From Bradyrhizobium liaoningense (GTDB taxonomy: Bacteria > Pseudomonadota > Alphaproteobacteria > Rhizobiales > Xanthobacteraceae): a stretch of 64,000 bases of DNA. Where the stretch lies: assembly GCF_018130785.1 (NCBI RefSeq), contig NZ_JAFCJT010000025.1:1-64000 (forward strand). The letters are read 5' to 3'. Made by a program: the position numbers and the translations under genes. Position 1 is the first letter of the stretch. Each line of letters begins with the position of its first letter. The notes under the pieces are model-generated. The model saw only the letters and a program-made list of their open reading frames with translations, was not told the DNA's origin and searched no databases. Positions 51,826 to 60,939 of this stretch are shown here, piece by piece.

Positions 51826-52404
51826 CTACCGGCCAGTCGGGCGTGGCTCCGGCACGGAGCGCACGGCTACCCATCTCAATGCAAGCTTCTGGCCGGCGAC
51901 GATCTCGTTGCGGGAGAGCTTTGATGCGACCGCGTCCCGGAACCTAAGATAGGCCTCTCGCTGTCGCCCGCCTGCGCGGGCAGCCGCCAGGTTGAGCCAT
52001 TTGTAGGCGAGCACGAAATCCTCGGGAACGCCGTGCCCCTTGTCATACATCAGGCCAAGCATGGCTTGCGCGAACGGGTCTCCCTGCTCAGCCCCGCGGC
52101 AATAGAGATCGGCGGCGGCGTCATAATTCTGCGGGACGCCGAAGCCATGCTCGTACCTGAAACCGAGCCGGCCGAAGGCTCTCGCGTTGCCGCGCTCGGC
52201 GGACGGTGAAAGCTTCCGGGCGGCGCGCGCATAGTCGCCGCGATGGAAGGCGGCCGGTCCAGGCGCGACACTATCGGCGCTTGCGATGGACGTCGTCGCC
52301 GCAAGAAGCACAAGCGCAAGCAGGACACAGAGCGGCGCCCGCGGCGCAAACGCAGGGATCGCCGGCCCGTCCGGCTCAGTGGAAGCTGGTGGTAATAGGC
52401 GCAT
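51826..52404 (-). CDS. Sel1-repeat (TPR-like) exported protein
   Basis: 192 residues from the ATG at 52404. A hydrophobic segment (PLCVLLALVLLAATTSIASA) acts as signal or anchor; then Sel1-like repeats with the A-x-G-x-L-G-x-x-Y-x-x-G pattern: ARAFGRLGFRYEHGFGVPQN and AQAMLGLMYDKGHGVPEDFV, followed by YKWLNLAAARA. Such proteins bind partners in envelope assembly. It overlaps the end of gspD by 28 bp on the same strand, so it is probably co-transcribed with the secretin. Confidence 0.8.
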   Translation of the reverse strand: MRLLPPASTEPDGPAIPAFAPRAPLCVLLALVLLAATTSIASADSVAPGPAAFHRGDYARAARKLSPSAERGNARAFGRLGFRYEHGFGVPQNYDAAADLYCRGAEQGDPFAQAMLGLMYDKGHGVPEDFVLAYKWLNLAAARAGGRQREAYLRFRDAVASKLSRNEIVAGQKLALRWVAVRSVPEPRPTGR

Positions 52405-54736
52405 TAGTCGATGTCGTGGCGATGCTGCCGCGCAGTCTCGATCGAAGTTCCTCGGCGACGACATGGGCGTCGGAACCGTCGCGAATGATCTGCGGGCGGA
52501 TGAAGATGATCAGCTCGGTGCGCTGGGTGGCGTTGCTCTGATGCCCGAAGGCATCGCCAAGCCCCGGGATCTGGTCCAGCACCGGAATAGCGTTACGGGA
52601 GCCGCTCTGCTGCTCGCTGATCAGGCCGGCTAACAGCACGGTCTGACCATTGACGACCGAGATCTGGCTCTTGACACGCCGCTCCGAAACCGTCGGCGTC
52701 AGACTGTTCGCGCTGGTCGCGGGCACATTGCTAATCTCCTGCTCGATGTCGAGCCGCACCGAGCCGTTCACGCTGACGCGCGGCGAGACCTTCAGGATGA
52801 TGCCGGTGTTTCGATAGTCGATGGTGTTGACCACCGTGTTGCTCGTGGTCAGGACCGTCGCGCTGCCGGTTGACACCGGAACGACGTCGCCGACCTGCAA
52901 GGTCGCGACCTGGTTGTTGATCACGACGAGCGAAGGATTGGAAAGCACCTTGACGCTGGTGACGGCGTGCAGCGCATCCAGGATGAGGCTCGGCTGCGTT
53001 TCGGAACCGATCAGGAAATTGAAACCCGGAAAGGCCCGGTTGATGAAGGCATTGGTGACCGAGCCTGCGACAGAGGCGGCACCAGTCGTTGCGTCCGTAA
53101 CGGTTGCGGGAGCAGTAGTGGCATTCGTATTGAGGACCGAACCGGTGTTCGGCTTCAGTCCGAGGTTCCTGCTTGTGAGATAGGTCTGCACGCCATAGGA
53201 CAGCGTGTTGTTCAGCGTGACCTCGGCGATCGTCGCATCGATGGCGACCTGGAGCTGCGGCACGTCGACCTGGAGCAGCGTCGCCTCGATGATGCGATAG
53301 TTGGCTTGGTCGGCATAGATCAGGAGACTGTTGTTCACGGTGTCGGGCGTGATCCGCACGTCCTGCATCACTGGCTGGCCATTGCCGGCGCCGCGACCGC
53401 TGTCGAGCGCGGCGTTACTGCCCTGGCCCTGATTGGCAGCGTTCGCTTGCCCCGCGGCACCAATGCCCTGCCCCGTCGCGCCTGTCGCCGAATTGCCGCG
53501 AGACGCAAAGCCACCCATGTTCGAGCTCGAATTGCCGTTGAGCGACAAACGGTCGGCGACACTCGAGGTCGCCACGGTACCGGACCCCGGCGCGACCTGG
53601 CTGTCTGCACTGTCGAGCAAATTGCCGGACGATCCGCCGAGGAACATGTCGGTCAGAACCCGCGCGATCTGGCGCGCATCGCCGTACTTGACGCGGTAGA
53701 CGTGAACCGTGGTTCGCGCGGTGTCGTTGCGATCGAGACGTTTGATCCACGTCGCGGCCGTGCGCAGCATCTCCGGCTTCTTCGTCACCACCATCACCGC
53801 GTTGAGGCGCGTGATCGGCATGAACTTGATGACATTCTGGCTGAGGCCATTTTCTCCGGAATCGACGATCTTCTCCAGCTCGGCTATAACCGGCGCCGGA
53901 GAGCCGCTCGAGATCGGGAAGATGCCGACGGATTGGCCACGCATCCAGTCGACATCGAAGCTGAGCACCGTGTCGACGGCGGTGCGGCGTTCCGCGCCGG
54001 TGCCCTGGATCAGAAGCAGATTTCGCGTCGTGTCGGCGCGGATCGCACCGGCCCGCGTGGCAAAGCTGTCGGTCAGCTTCATCAGGGTCTGCGCCGAGAC
54101 ATATTGCAAGGGAACGACCGAGATCCCGAACCCTGGCTCGGGATTGGCCGCCGCTTCGTCGACGCGGCCACCACCGACCGCGTCACCGAGCGGCGTCAGG
54201 CGATAGCCCGTGGTGTCATGCAGCAGCACGACACCACTGAGGCGGAGCGCATTCTCCAGCACGAAGACCATGTCGGATTTTGGCACCGGGCGAACCGATA
54301 CCAGGCTCACCGTGCCCTGTACGCGCGGGTCGATCGTGTATCCGACGTGCAGGATATCGCCGAGCACGACCTTGGCGACGGTCGCCACCGGCGTGTTCTC
54401 GAAATTCAGGTCGAAGCCATTGCCGTTCGGCGTCGGCCGCAGCCGATCATCCGCCACGGCCGTGACTTCACTTCCCTCATACATCGCCGCGCGAACGTTG
54501 CTGCCGCCCTGGCCGCCGGTCGTTGCCGCCAATGCGTTCACCGGCTGGGTCTGGCGCGGCAGAAGGTCCAGCGAACGCACTTTGTCCGAGACGTCGAGCT
54601 GCGCCGCGTCGACGCCTGCATCGCCGACTGTCGCAGAGTTACAGGACGCCAGCAACACAAGCGATGACAAGACGAACATGGCTCCAAGGCCGCCACGAAT
54701 GATCGGGCGGCGGCCCATTGTGCCTACGCGTTGCAT
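52376..54736 (-). CDS. gspD: Type II secretion secretin GspD
   Basis: 786 residues. Lipoprotein signal with lipobox LLASC (Cys32). N-terminal N0/N1-N3 domains (about 110-390), a Gly/Asn/Ser-rich insertion (about 390-460), then the secretin beta-barrel (about 490-760) with VKVLSNPSLVVINNQVATLQ, the characteristic segment VNGQTVLLAGLI and VPVLDQIPGLGDAFG. The multimer forms the outer-membrane channel. Divergent from gspE across a 320-bp gap; the Sel1 gene overlaps its 3' end. Confidence 0.95.
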   Translation of the reverse strand: MQRVGTMGRRPIIRGGLGAMFVLSSLVLLASCNSATVGDAGVDAAQLDVSDKVRSLDLLPRQTQPVNALAATTGGQGGSNVRAAMYEGSEVTAVADDRLRPTPNGNGFDLNFENTPVATVAKVVLGDILHVGYTIDPRVQGTVSLVSVRPVPKSDMVFVLENALRLSGVVLLHDTTGYRLTPLGDAVGGGRVDEAAANPEPGFGISVVPLQYVSAQTLMKLTDSFATRAGAIRADTTRNLLLIQGTGAERRTAVDTVLSFDVDWMRGQSVGIFPISSGSPAPVIAELEKIVDSGENGLSQNVIKFMPITRLNAVMVVTKKPEMLRTAATWIKRLDRNDTARTTVHVYRVKYGDARQIARVLTDMFLGGSSGNLLDSADSQVAPGSGTVATSSVADRLSLNGNSSSNMGGFASRGNSATGATGQGIGAAGQANAANQGQGSNAALDSGRGAGNGQPVMQDVRITPDTVNNSLLIYADQANYRIIEATLLQVDVPQLQVAIDATIAEVTLNNTLSYGVQTYLTSRNLGLKPNTGSVLNTNATTAPATVTDATTGAASVAGSVTNAFINRAFPGFNFLIGSETQPSLILDALHAVTSVKVLSNPSLVVINNQVATLQVGDVVPVSTGSATVLTTSNTVVNTIDYRNTGIILKVSPRVSVNGSVRLDIEQEISNVPATSANSLTPTVSERRVKSQISVVNGQTVLLAGLISEQQSGSRNAIPVLDQIPGLGDAFGHQSNATQRTELIIFIRPQIIRDGSDAHVVAEELRSRLRGSIATTSTNAPITTSFH

Positions 54737-55056
54737 GAAAGCCCTTCGCTCTGGCTGGCTGTTGTTCGATTGCTTTTGACGATCGATCCTGCCTTGGCGG
54801 ACTCTTAGCGATCGATCATGACAGAAATAAATTGTTTACATGATTGTCGTTCGCGACCTTGCCGTTCGTGGCCTGCACTTCGCATCACACCGCTCGTGAA
54901 ATCGCCCGTACCTGCGATGCCGTCTCAAAGTTTGTTGAGCAGGACGGACGATGCGACTTCGCACAGCTGTCACACTTCGGATCGATAAGCATGCAGTTGA
55001 CGGGAGCCCAACGCTAAAGCGCGCGCTGATCCAGGATAGAGTGGCGGGACAACGGA
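54737..55056. promoter_or_regulatory. Divergent gspD/gspE promoter region
   Basis: 320 bp with no gene. Two direct copies of CGATCGATCNTG at 54780-54791 and 54809-54820, 29 bp apart, are upstream of gspD and are the only obvious regulator-site candidates; an A/T-rich stretch at 54821-54845 follows. Confidence 0.45.
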
Positions 55057-56733
55057 ATGGCCAACGATCTGTCCGCTCGGTTCGTGGATTATCTCCGTCA
55101 GAACAACCAGCTTATGCCGGCCGACGGGCCGGCCGATCGCAGCGGACAGGGCATCGACCATCGCCAATTGAAGCTGTGGGAGGTCACCAGCCTCTCGCCG
55201 GCGGATTTTGCCGAGACGGCCGCGCGCTTCTTCGCGCTCGATCGCATCACCCTCCAGGAGATGACGGCGGCTGAGACGCTGGTCGGATCCTTCTCGCCGC
55301 GCTTCCTGCGCGAGACCATGGTCTATCCGTGCCGGGCAGCGGATGGAACCACGACCCTCGCTGTCGCCGACCCAACCGACCAGGCAACCCAGCGAGCCGC
55401 TGAGATCGTGCTCGGTGCCGGCATCACGATGAAGGTGGCGTCATCGGAAGATGTCGCCATCGTTCTGAACAAGAGCTTCAGCGCCGAAGAGGCCCAGGCC
55501 GCCGAAGCGGCCACGGCACTCCCGCGCGAAGACGATATCGAAAGCCTGCGCGATCTCGCCAGCGGCGCGCCGGTGGTCCGTGCAGTCAACGACCTGATCG
55601 AGAAAGCGGTCGAACTTCGCGCCAGCGACATCCATATCGAGCCGTCTGCCGGTGGGCTCACGGTCCGCTTGCGAATCGACGGCCTGCTGCGGCCGGTCGT
55701 GGCGCTGTCGGGCGTCCTGCCCCAGGCCGTGGTCTCCCGTATCAAGATCATCGCCAATCTCAATATTGCCGAGCGCCGCCTGCCGCAGGACGGCGCAGCC
55801 CGACTGCGGGCCGGGCGTACCGAGATCGATATCCGCGTCGCGATCATGCCGACCCAGCACGGCGAATCCGCCGTCCTCCGTATCCTGCCGAAGGATCGCG
55901 GCTTGCTGGTGGTTGAAAAGCTCGGCTTCTCGGAGCCCGACGAAGGCAAGCTGCGGCGGCTGTTGAAGCTTCCGCACGGCATGATCGTGATCACAGGGCC
56001 GACCGGCAGCGGCAAGACCACGACGCTCGCGACGATCCTGTCGATCCTCAACGAGCCGAGTCGCAAGATTCTTACGATCGAGGATCCAGTCGAATACGAG
56101 ATTCCCGGCGTCAACCAGTCCCAGATCAAGCCGGCGATCGGCCTGACCTTCGCCACCGCCCTCCGGTCCTTCGTTCGTCAGGACCCCGACGTCATCATGG
56201 TCGGCGAAATCCGCGATTCCGAGACCGCGCATGTCGCGGTGCATGCGGCCCTGACCGGGCATCTGGTGTTGACGACGCTGCACACCGAGACGGCGGCTGC
56301 CGCGGTGCCGCGCCTGCTCGACCTCGGCGTCGAGGGCTATCTGCTCCGTTCGGTGCTGCGCGGCGTGATCGCGCAGCGTCTGGTCCGCCAATTGTGCGAG
56401 CGATGCAAGGCGGCGCGACCGCTTGCAACGGCCGACATCACCGAGGATCCGAGGCTCGCCGCGCTCGGTTTCCGTGCCGGCGAGACCATTCAGGAGCCAT
56501 GCGGTTGCGAGCGCTGCAGCGGAACCGGCTATCGCGGCCGCCTTGGCATCTTCGAACTGCTCGAATTGTCCAACGAACTACGTGAACTGATCGGAGAGCG
56601 AACCGACGGGCTGAAGATCGACGCCATGGCGATCCGCGAGGGCATGACCACGATGCTCGACGACGGCATCGCCAAGTGCCGCGCGGGATCGACCTCGCCC
56701 GCCGAAATCCTCCGCGTTGCGACCGCCCGGTGA
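55057..56733 (+). CDS. gspE: Type II secretion ATPase GspE
   Basis: 558 residues. N-terminal domains (about 1-180), a Walker A motif GPTGSGKTTTL near 313-323, the Asp box TIEDPVEY, the Walker B region IMVGEIRDSETA, His box HLVLTTLHTETA, and a zinc-binding tetracysteine CERC...CGCERC near 450-488. It is the cytoplasmic hexameric ATPase that drives pseudopilus assembly. First gene of the plus-strand gsp operon. Confidence 0.97.
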   Translation: MANDLSARFVDYLRQNNQLMPADGPADRSGQGIDHRQLKLWEVTSLSPADFAETAARFFALDRITLQEMTAAETLVGSFSPRFLRETMVYPCRAADGTTTLAVADPTDQATQRAAEIVLGAGITMKVASSEDVAIVLNKSFSAEEAQAAEAATALPREDDIESLRDLASGAPVVRAVNDLIEKAVELRASDIHIEPSAGGLTVRLRIDGLLRPVVALSGVLPQAVVSRIKIIANLNIAERRLPQDGAARLRAGRTEIDIRVAIMPTQHGESAVLRILPKDRGLLVVEKLGFSEPDEGKLRRLLKLPHGMIVITGPTGSGKTTTLATILSILNEPSRKILTIEDPVEYEIPGVNQSQIKPAIGLTFATALRSFVRQDPDVIMVGEIRDSETAHVAVHAALTGHLVLTTLHTETAAAAVPRLLDLGVEGYLLRSVLRGVIAQRLVRQLCERCKAARPLATADITEDPRLAALGFRAGETIQEPCGCERCSGTGYRGRLGIFELLELSNELRELIGERTDGLKIDAMAIREGMTTMLDDGIAKCRAGSTSPAEILRVATAR

Positions 56734-56737
56734 CGCC

Positions 56738-57946
56738 GTGCCAAATTTTCGCTATCGAGCTCTGACCCAAGCCGGCGAGATCGTGAACGGCACGATCTCC
56801 GCACCAACCATGGCCGAAGTCGCGCGCCGAATCGAGTATCTCAAGCTCCTGCCGATCGAAACCATCGAGGACAAGCGCACGTCTGCCGCATCGAGCCGCA
56901 GCGTGTTCGGCGGACCGAGCTCTGCGGAGGTCACGACCTTCACGCACGATCTGGCACTGCTGCTCAAGGCCGGCGCGCGACTCGACGATGCCCTGGAGCT
57001 CCTGTCCGGCGACGCCGATGTCGGGCGGATGCGCCCGGTGGTCGCCAAGATTCGCGCGGCCCTGCTCACGGGCGAGAGCTTTGCCGACGCAGTCGCCAAT
57101 CACCCTATCCTGTTTCAGCCGATGTACGTTGCGCTGGTACGCGTCGGCGAGATCTCCGGCACGCTCGATTCCGTGCTGGAGATGCTGGGGACCGAGCGCG
57201 CCCGTTCCGAACAGATGCGGCGGAAGCTGACCGATGCGATGCAGTACCCTGCGTTCGTGCTGGTCGCTGCATCCGGCGTGATGCTGTTCTTCCTGCTGTT
57301 CGTGCTGCCGCAGTTCTCCAGCGTGCTCGGCGATTTCGGCGACAAGTCGGATACGGCGCTCGCCAGCTTCATCGCGGTGTCGGATTTCCTCCGTGCCAAC
57401 GCCACGGCCGCGATCCTGATGGCCGCGGCGACGATCATCCTTGCATGGTGGCTGCTGCGACAGGCGAGCGTGCGTGCAGCACTTGTCACCACCATCGCGC
57501 GGGTTCCGGGCATTCGCAGCGCCTTCCAGTTTTATCGCGCCAGCCTGTTCTGCCGTAATCTGGGCGTGCTGCTCGGTAGCGGCGTCAACCTCACCGCCGC
57601 GCTGCGCATTCTCGTCGACATCATGGCGGTGACAGGAAGTGAGGCGAATTGGACCGCTGCGGCCGACCGCGTCCGTCACGGTGGAAAGCTGTCGGAGGCG
57701 CTTGCCGTCGCGGACAGCCTGCCGCCGATGGCGGTCCGCATGCTGCGGCTCGGTGAAGAGACCGGGCAGCTTCCAGTGCTGGCGGGAAGGGTCGCGGAAT
57801 TCTACGAAGCAAAATTGCAGCGCAGCCTTGACCGCGTCGTCGGCATCGTTGGGCCACTGGCGATCATCATCATCAGCACCGTCGTCGGCGGACTGATCGT
57901 CTCGGTGATGACGGCGCTGCTCTCGGTCACGCAGCTTGTCGGTTAA
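56738..57946 (+). CDS. gspF: Type II secretion platform protein GspF
   Basis: 402 residues from the GTG at 56738, 4 bp after the gspE stop, giving the normal start PNFRYRALTQAGEIV; a longer form would overlap gspE. Two repeated GspF domains, each ending in membrane helices (LVAASGVMLFFLLFVLPQFS near 175; VVGIVGPLAIIIISTVVGGL near 370), and three hydrophobic spans in all. It is the polytopic inner-membrane platform that binds GspE and GspL. Confidence 0.95.
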   Translation: MPNFRYRALTQAGEIVNGTISAPTMAEVARRIEYLKLLPIETIEDKRTSAASSRSVFGGPSSAEVTTFTHDLALLLKAGARLDDALELLSGDADVGRMRPVVAKIRAALLTGESFADAVANHPILFQPMYVALVRVGEISGTLDSVLEMLGTERARSEQMRRKLTDAMQYPAFVLVAASGVMLFFLLFVLPQFSSVLGDFGDKSDTALASFIAVSDFLRANATAAILMAAATIILAWWLLRQASVRAALVTTIARVPGIRSAFQFYRASLFCRNLGVLLGSGVNLTAALRILVDIMAVTGSEANWTAAADRVRHGGKLSEALAVADSLPPMAVRMLRLGEETGQLPVLAGRVAEFYEAKLQRSLDRVVGIVGPLAIIIISTVVGGLIVSVMTALLSVTQLVG

Positions 57947-57962
57947 AGCAGGGACATCGATC

Positions 57963-58475
57963 ATGATATCACGCAACACCATCATTGGCGCATTTTCCAC
58001 GCTTGCGGGAGGTAGCCGCGCGCAGTCGCGATCGCCCAGGCGTCCCGGGCAAGAGGGCTTCACGCTGGTCGAGATGCTGGTGGTGATTGCGATCATCGGC
58101 CTCATCATGGGACTGATCGGGCCGCGCGTTCTCAACTATCTCAGCGAATCCAAAGTCAAGACGGCGCGCATTCAGCTCCAGAGCTTCTCGAGCGCGCTCG
58201 ACCTGTTCTATCTCGATGCCGGCCGGTTCCCGTCCACAGCGGAGGGACTTGCCGCGCTGGTCCGGCGCACGCCGGTAGTTGCGGCCTGGAACGGCCCGTA
58301 TCTGAAGGGCGGCAACGTCCCGAGCGACCCCTGGAATCACGCCTATGTCTATCGCGCGCCCGGCGAGCACGGGCCTTATGACATCGTCTCCTACGGCGCC
58401 GACGGACAGGAGGGCGGCAGCGGCACTTCGGCCGACATCTCGCTCGAGAAAACCACCGCTGCCAGGGATGAATAA
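57963..58475 (+). CDS. gspG: Major pseudopilin GspG
   Basis: 170 residues from the ATG at 57963. A long basic leader (about 34 residues) precedes the prepilin cleavage site QEG/FTLVEMLVVIAIIGLI with the required Glu5; the globular part contains LQSFSSALDLFYLDAGRFPS and the Ca-site region SYGADGQEGG. Processed by the prepilin peptidase at 63243. The unusually long leader suggests the true start could be closer to the cleavage site, but no better codon with a ribosome binding site is seen. Confidence 0.95.
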   Translation: MISRNTIIGAFSTLAGGSRAQSRSPRRPGQEGFTLVEMLVVIAIIGLIMGLIGPRVLNYLSESKVKTARIQLQSFSSALDLFYLDAGRFPSTAEGLAALVRRTPVVAAWNGPYLKGGNVPSDPWNHAYVYRAPGEHGPYDIVSYGADGQEGGSGTSADISLEKTTAARDE

Positions 58476-58480
58476 CGGCA

Positions 58481-58945
58481 ATGACCGATGCCACGCAGCG
58501 CGGCTTCTCCCTACTCGAGATGGTGTGCGTGCTCGCCATTATCGCGCTGATGGCCGCCGTGCTGCTGCCATTCATTCCACATCAGACGTCGCGATCGCGG
58601 TTGCAGGCCTATGCTTTGCAGACCGCGACGCTGCTAAAGGCGGATCGCAACGCCGCCATTGAGCGCAGCACCAGCGTTGCGACGTTGGTCGACGCGGCGA
58701 GCCGCGCGATTCACTCGGGCTCCTCGCGCACGACGCTGCGCATTCCCGACGACGTCAGGTTCGATGCCGTCCTACCGCAGAGCTGCCAGCGCCAGGCCGC
58801 GCAATCGACCATTCGTTTCTTTGCCAATGGCGGTTCCTGCGGCGGCTCCATCGCGCTGACGCGGCTCGATGCGGGGTTCGAGGTCCGCGTCAACTGGCTC
58901 ACCGGAAGGGTTGAAATCATTGCGCGCGATATCGCCGCCAACTAG
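58481..58945 (+). CDS. gspH: Minor pseudopilin GspH
   Basis: 154 residues. Short leader MTDATQRG then FSLLEMVCVLAIIALMAAVL, the type IV prepilin signature with Glu5; C-terminal part is a beta-rich domain ending VNWLTGRVEIIARDIA. Five bases after gspG; its end overlaps gspI. Confidence 0.92.
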   Translation: MTDATQRGFSLLEMVCVLAIIALMAAVLLPFIPHQTSRSRLQAYALQTATLLKADRNAAIERSTSVATLVDAASRAIHSGSSRTTLRIPDDVRFDAVLPQSCQRQAAQSTIRFFANGGSCGGSIALTRLDAGFEVRVNWLTGRVEIIARDIAAN

Positions 58946-59330
58946 CCGCACTGATGCGGGCTTCACGATCATCGAGGTGCTGGTCGCGCTCGCGCTGGTG
59001 GCTGTCTCGATCGTCGCGATCGGCGCAGTCATGGGCGGCAAGGCGCGCGGGGTGCGGACCCTGGAGCAGCACGTCGCGCTGATGCAGGCGGCACGCACCC
59101 TGATGACGATCGGCATTCCGCCACGCGCGCAATTGCGGTCGGGCACCTCGACGGGACAGGCCGAAGGCTATCGCTGGACCATCGACGTCAGCGCACTCGG
59201 CGGTGACTGGACCGTGCCCGAGGGCAATGCGCCCTGGGCCCCCGAGCTGGTCAGAATTCGCGTCAGATCGCCAGGCGGCGCGTTGTCCGATATCCGCACC
59301 GTGCGCCTGATGCCGAGGTCTTCGGAATGA
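58920..59330 (+). CDS. gspI: Minor pseudopilin GspI
   Basis: 136 residues from the TTG at 58920 (GGAAGGG upstream), overlapping gspH by 26 bp; no ATG gives a prepilin leader. Leader ends SRTDAG/FTIIEVLVALALVA. Small globular tail with GYRWTIDVSALGGDWTVPEG. It forms the tip complex with GspJ and GspK. Confidence 0.9.
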   Translation: MRAISPPTSRTDAGFTIIEVLVALALVAVSIVAIGAVMGGKARGVRTLEQHVALMQAARTLMTIGIPPRAQLRSGTSTGQAEGYRWTIDVSALGGDWTVPEGNAPWAPELVRIRVRSPGGALSDIRTVRLMPRSSE

Positions 59331-60034
59331 CCCCGGCAAGGACAAACCGGCGAACGCGTGAGCGCGGCTTCACGCTGATCGAGACCATCGTCGCACTGGT
59401 GCTGATGGGGCTATTGCTGTCGGCGCTCGCCAGCATCACGGCGCAGTGGTTGCCGAGCTGGAACAGAGGCCTGGACAGGATCCAGCGCAGCGAGCTGATC
59501 GGGATTGCGCTGGAGCGGATCGGCGCCGATCTCGCCGCGGCGGAGTTCGTCGCCCCCAATCGCGACACCCGCCGGCCGCTGTTTGACGGGTCCGAGCTGT
59601 CCGTGATGTTCGTACGAACCTCGGTGGGTCCGAATGCCGGACCGGGCCTCGACGTGGTGCGGCTCGGCGAAAGCAGGGATCGCGGTGAGTTCGTCACCGT
59701 TCGCACGCAAACGCGCTTCACGCCGCTCGCCGACGGGCTGTCGCTGACCGAACAAATCCATCTCGGCAGCCCGGTCGTGCTATTGCGCGCACCCTATCGC
59801 CTGTCCTTCGCCTATGCCGGGCCTGACAGGATCTGGAAAAGCGCGTGGAAGGATGCCGAGAAATTGCCGGCGATGATCCGCCTGACGGTGCGCGACGCTG
59901 CAAGCCAGCGCGTCCTGTCGGTCTCGACCATCGCGACGGTGCATGTCCAGGTTCCCGGCGACTGCACCAAGCCGGACGGTAATTGCAGCGACAAGCGCAA
60001 TTCCGAAGGCGCCAGCGACCAGGACAAGACCTGA
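59327..60034 (+). CDS. gspJ: Minor pseudopilin GspJ
   Basis: 235 residues; ATGA overlap with gspI. Leader TPARTNRRTRERG/FTLIETIVALVLMG with Glu5, followed by a beta-rich domain. The C-terminal tail has a Cys-Asn pair (GDCTKPDGNCSDK). Confidence 0.92.
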   Translation: MTPARTNRRTRERGFTLIETIVALVLMGLLLSALASITAQWLPSWNRGLDRIQRSELIGIALERIGADLAAAEFVAPNRDTRRPLFDGSELSVMFVRTSVGPNAGPGLDVVRLGESRDRGEFVTVRTQTRFTPLADGLSLTEQIHLGSPVVLLRAPYRLSFAYAGPDRIWKSAWKDAEKLPAMIRLTVRDAASQRVLSVSTIATVHVQVPGDCTKPDGNCSDKRNSEGASDQDKT

Positions 60035-60939
60035 TGGGCGCCACCGGCAACATCATCCGACCCCCGGCCAACCGCGGCTTCGTCATCGTTGCCGTGCTCT
60101 GGATCCTGATGGCGCTGGCGTCATTGGCGATCATCTTTTCGGCCTATCTCGCCGCGTCGGCACGGGCGTTGGCGGCGAGTGACATGTCGTTGCGGACCGA
60201 GGCGCTGGTGTCTGCCGGCGTCGAGCTCGCCGCCTATCGGCTGACGCTGACCGACGAGAAGACAAGGCCGCCCCGCGGCGCGTTTCATTTCGCCCTCGAC
60301 GGGGCCAATGTCGCCGTGACGTTCACCTCCGAGGCCGGCCGCCTCGACCTGAACTACGCGTCAAAGGAGATGCTGACCGGCCTCTTCGCCGTGCTCGGCG
60401 GCAACAAGGGCGCAGCCGCCGAATACGCCGATCGGATCATCGGCTGGCGAACCCGCCCCACGCCAGGCAGCGAGAACGTGGAAGCAGCGCGTTACAATGC
60501 GCTCGGCTATTCGCCGAGGCAGGGCCTGTTCATCCACGTCAATGAACTGGGATTAGTCGCGGGCATTCCTGCTGCCCTGGTCGACCGCGCCCTGCCCTTC
60601 GTCACGGTGTTCAACGGCACGCCCGACATAGACCCGGCCATCGCCTCGCCGGAAGTCGTCGCGGCTACGGACAAGGCATCGGGGAACGCGCAGGGCGGAT
60701 TTGCGGCGCAGTCGGCGTCACCAAACGGCACCGCTGGCGCGCCCAGCCCGCAAAGCGCGGCATCGACGGCGCAAAGTCCCTGCTACCGGATCGCGATATC
60801 GATCCAGTTCCATAACGGCCGCCGCACCAACTCCGAAGCCGTGATCGCACTCGGAGACAAGGTTGAACCCTATCGCGTGTTGTCCTGGCAAGACAATGTC
60901 GAGCCGCGCAATACGGTCCTGCTTCGCGGGAGGAGTTGA
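60034..60939 (+). CDS. gspK: Minor pseudopilin GspK
   Basis: 301 residues, starting at the ATG inside TGATG at the gspJ stop. The N-terminal helix is NRG/FVIVAVLWILMALASLAI without Glu5, which is normal for GspK, and the alpha-domain signature LDLNYASKEMLTGLFAVLGG follows. It caps the pseudopilus. The region 215-255 is a low-complexity Ala/Ser/Gly stretch (ASGNAQGGFAAQSASPNG), unusual for GspK. Confidence 0.93.
   Translation: MGATGNIIRPPANRGFVIVAVLWILMALASLAIIFSAYLAASARALAASDMSLRTEALVSAGVELAAYRLTLTDEKTRPPRGAFHFALDGANVAVTFTSEAGRLDLNYASKEMLTGLFAVLGGNKGAAAEYADRIIGWRTRPTPGSENVEAARYNALGYSPRQGLFIHVNELGLVAGIPAALVDRALPFVTVFNGTPDIDPAIASPEVVAATDKASGNAQGGFAAQSASPNGTAGAPSPQSAASTAQSPCYRIAISIQFHNGRRTNSEAVIALGDKVEPYRVLSWQDNVEPRNTVLLRGRS

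Noticed and set aside
52967..54667. 566-residue frame opposite gspD
   Set aside because: Antisense shadow with Arg/Asp-rich composition; gspD is certain on the other strand.
56438..58135. 565-residue minus-strand frame across gspE-gspG
   Set aside because: Antisense to the coupled gsp genes; no motifs.
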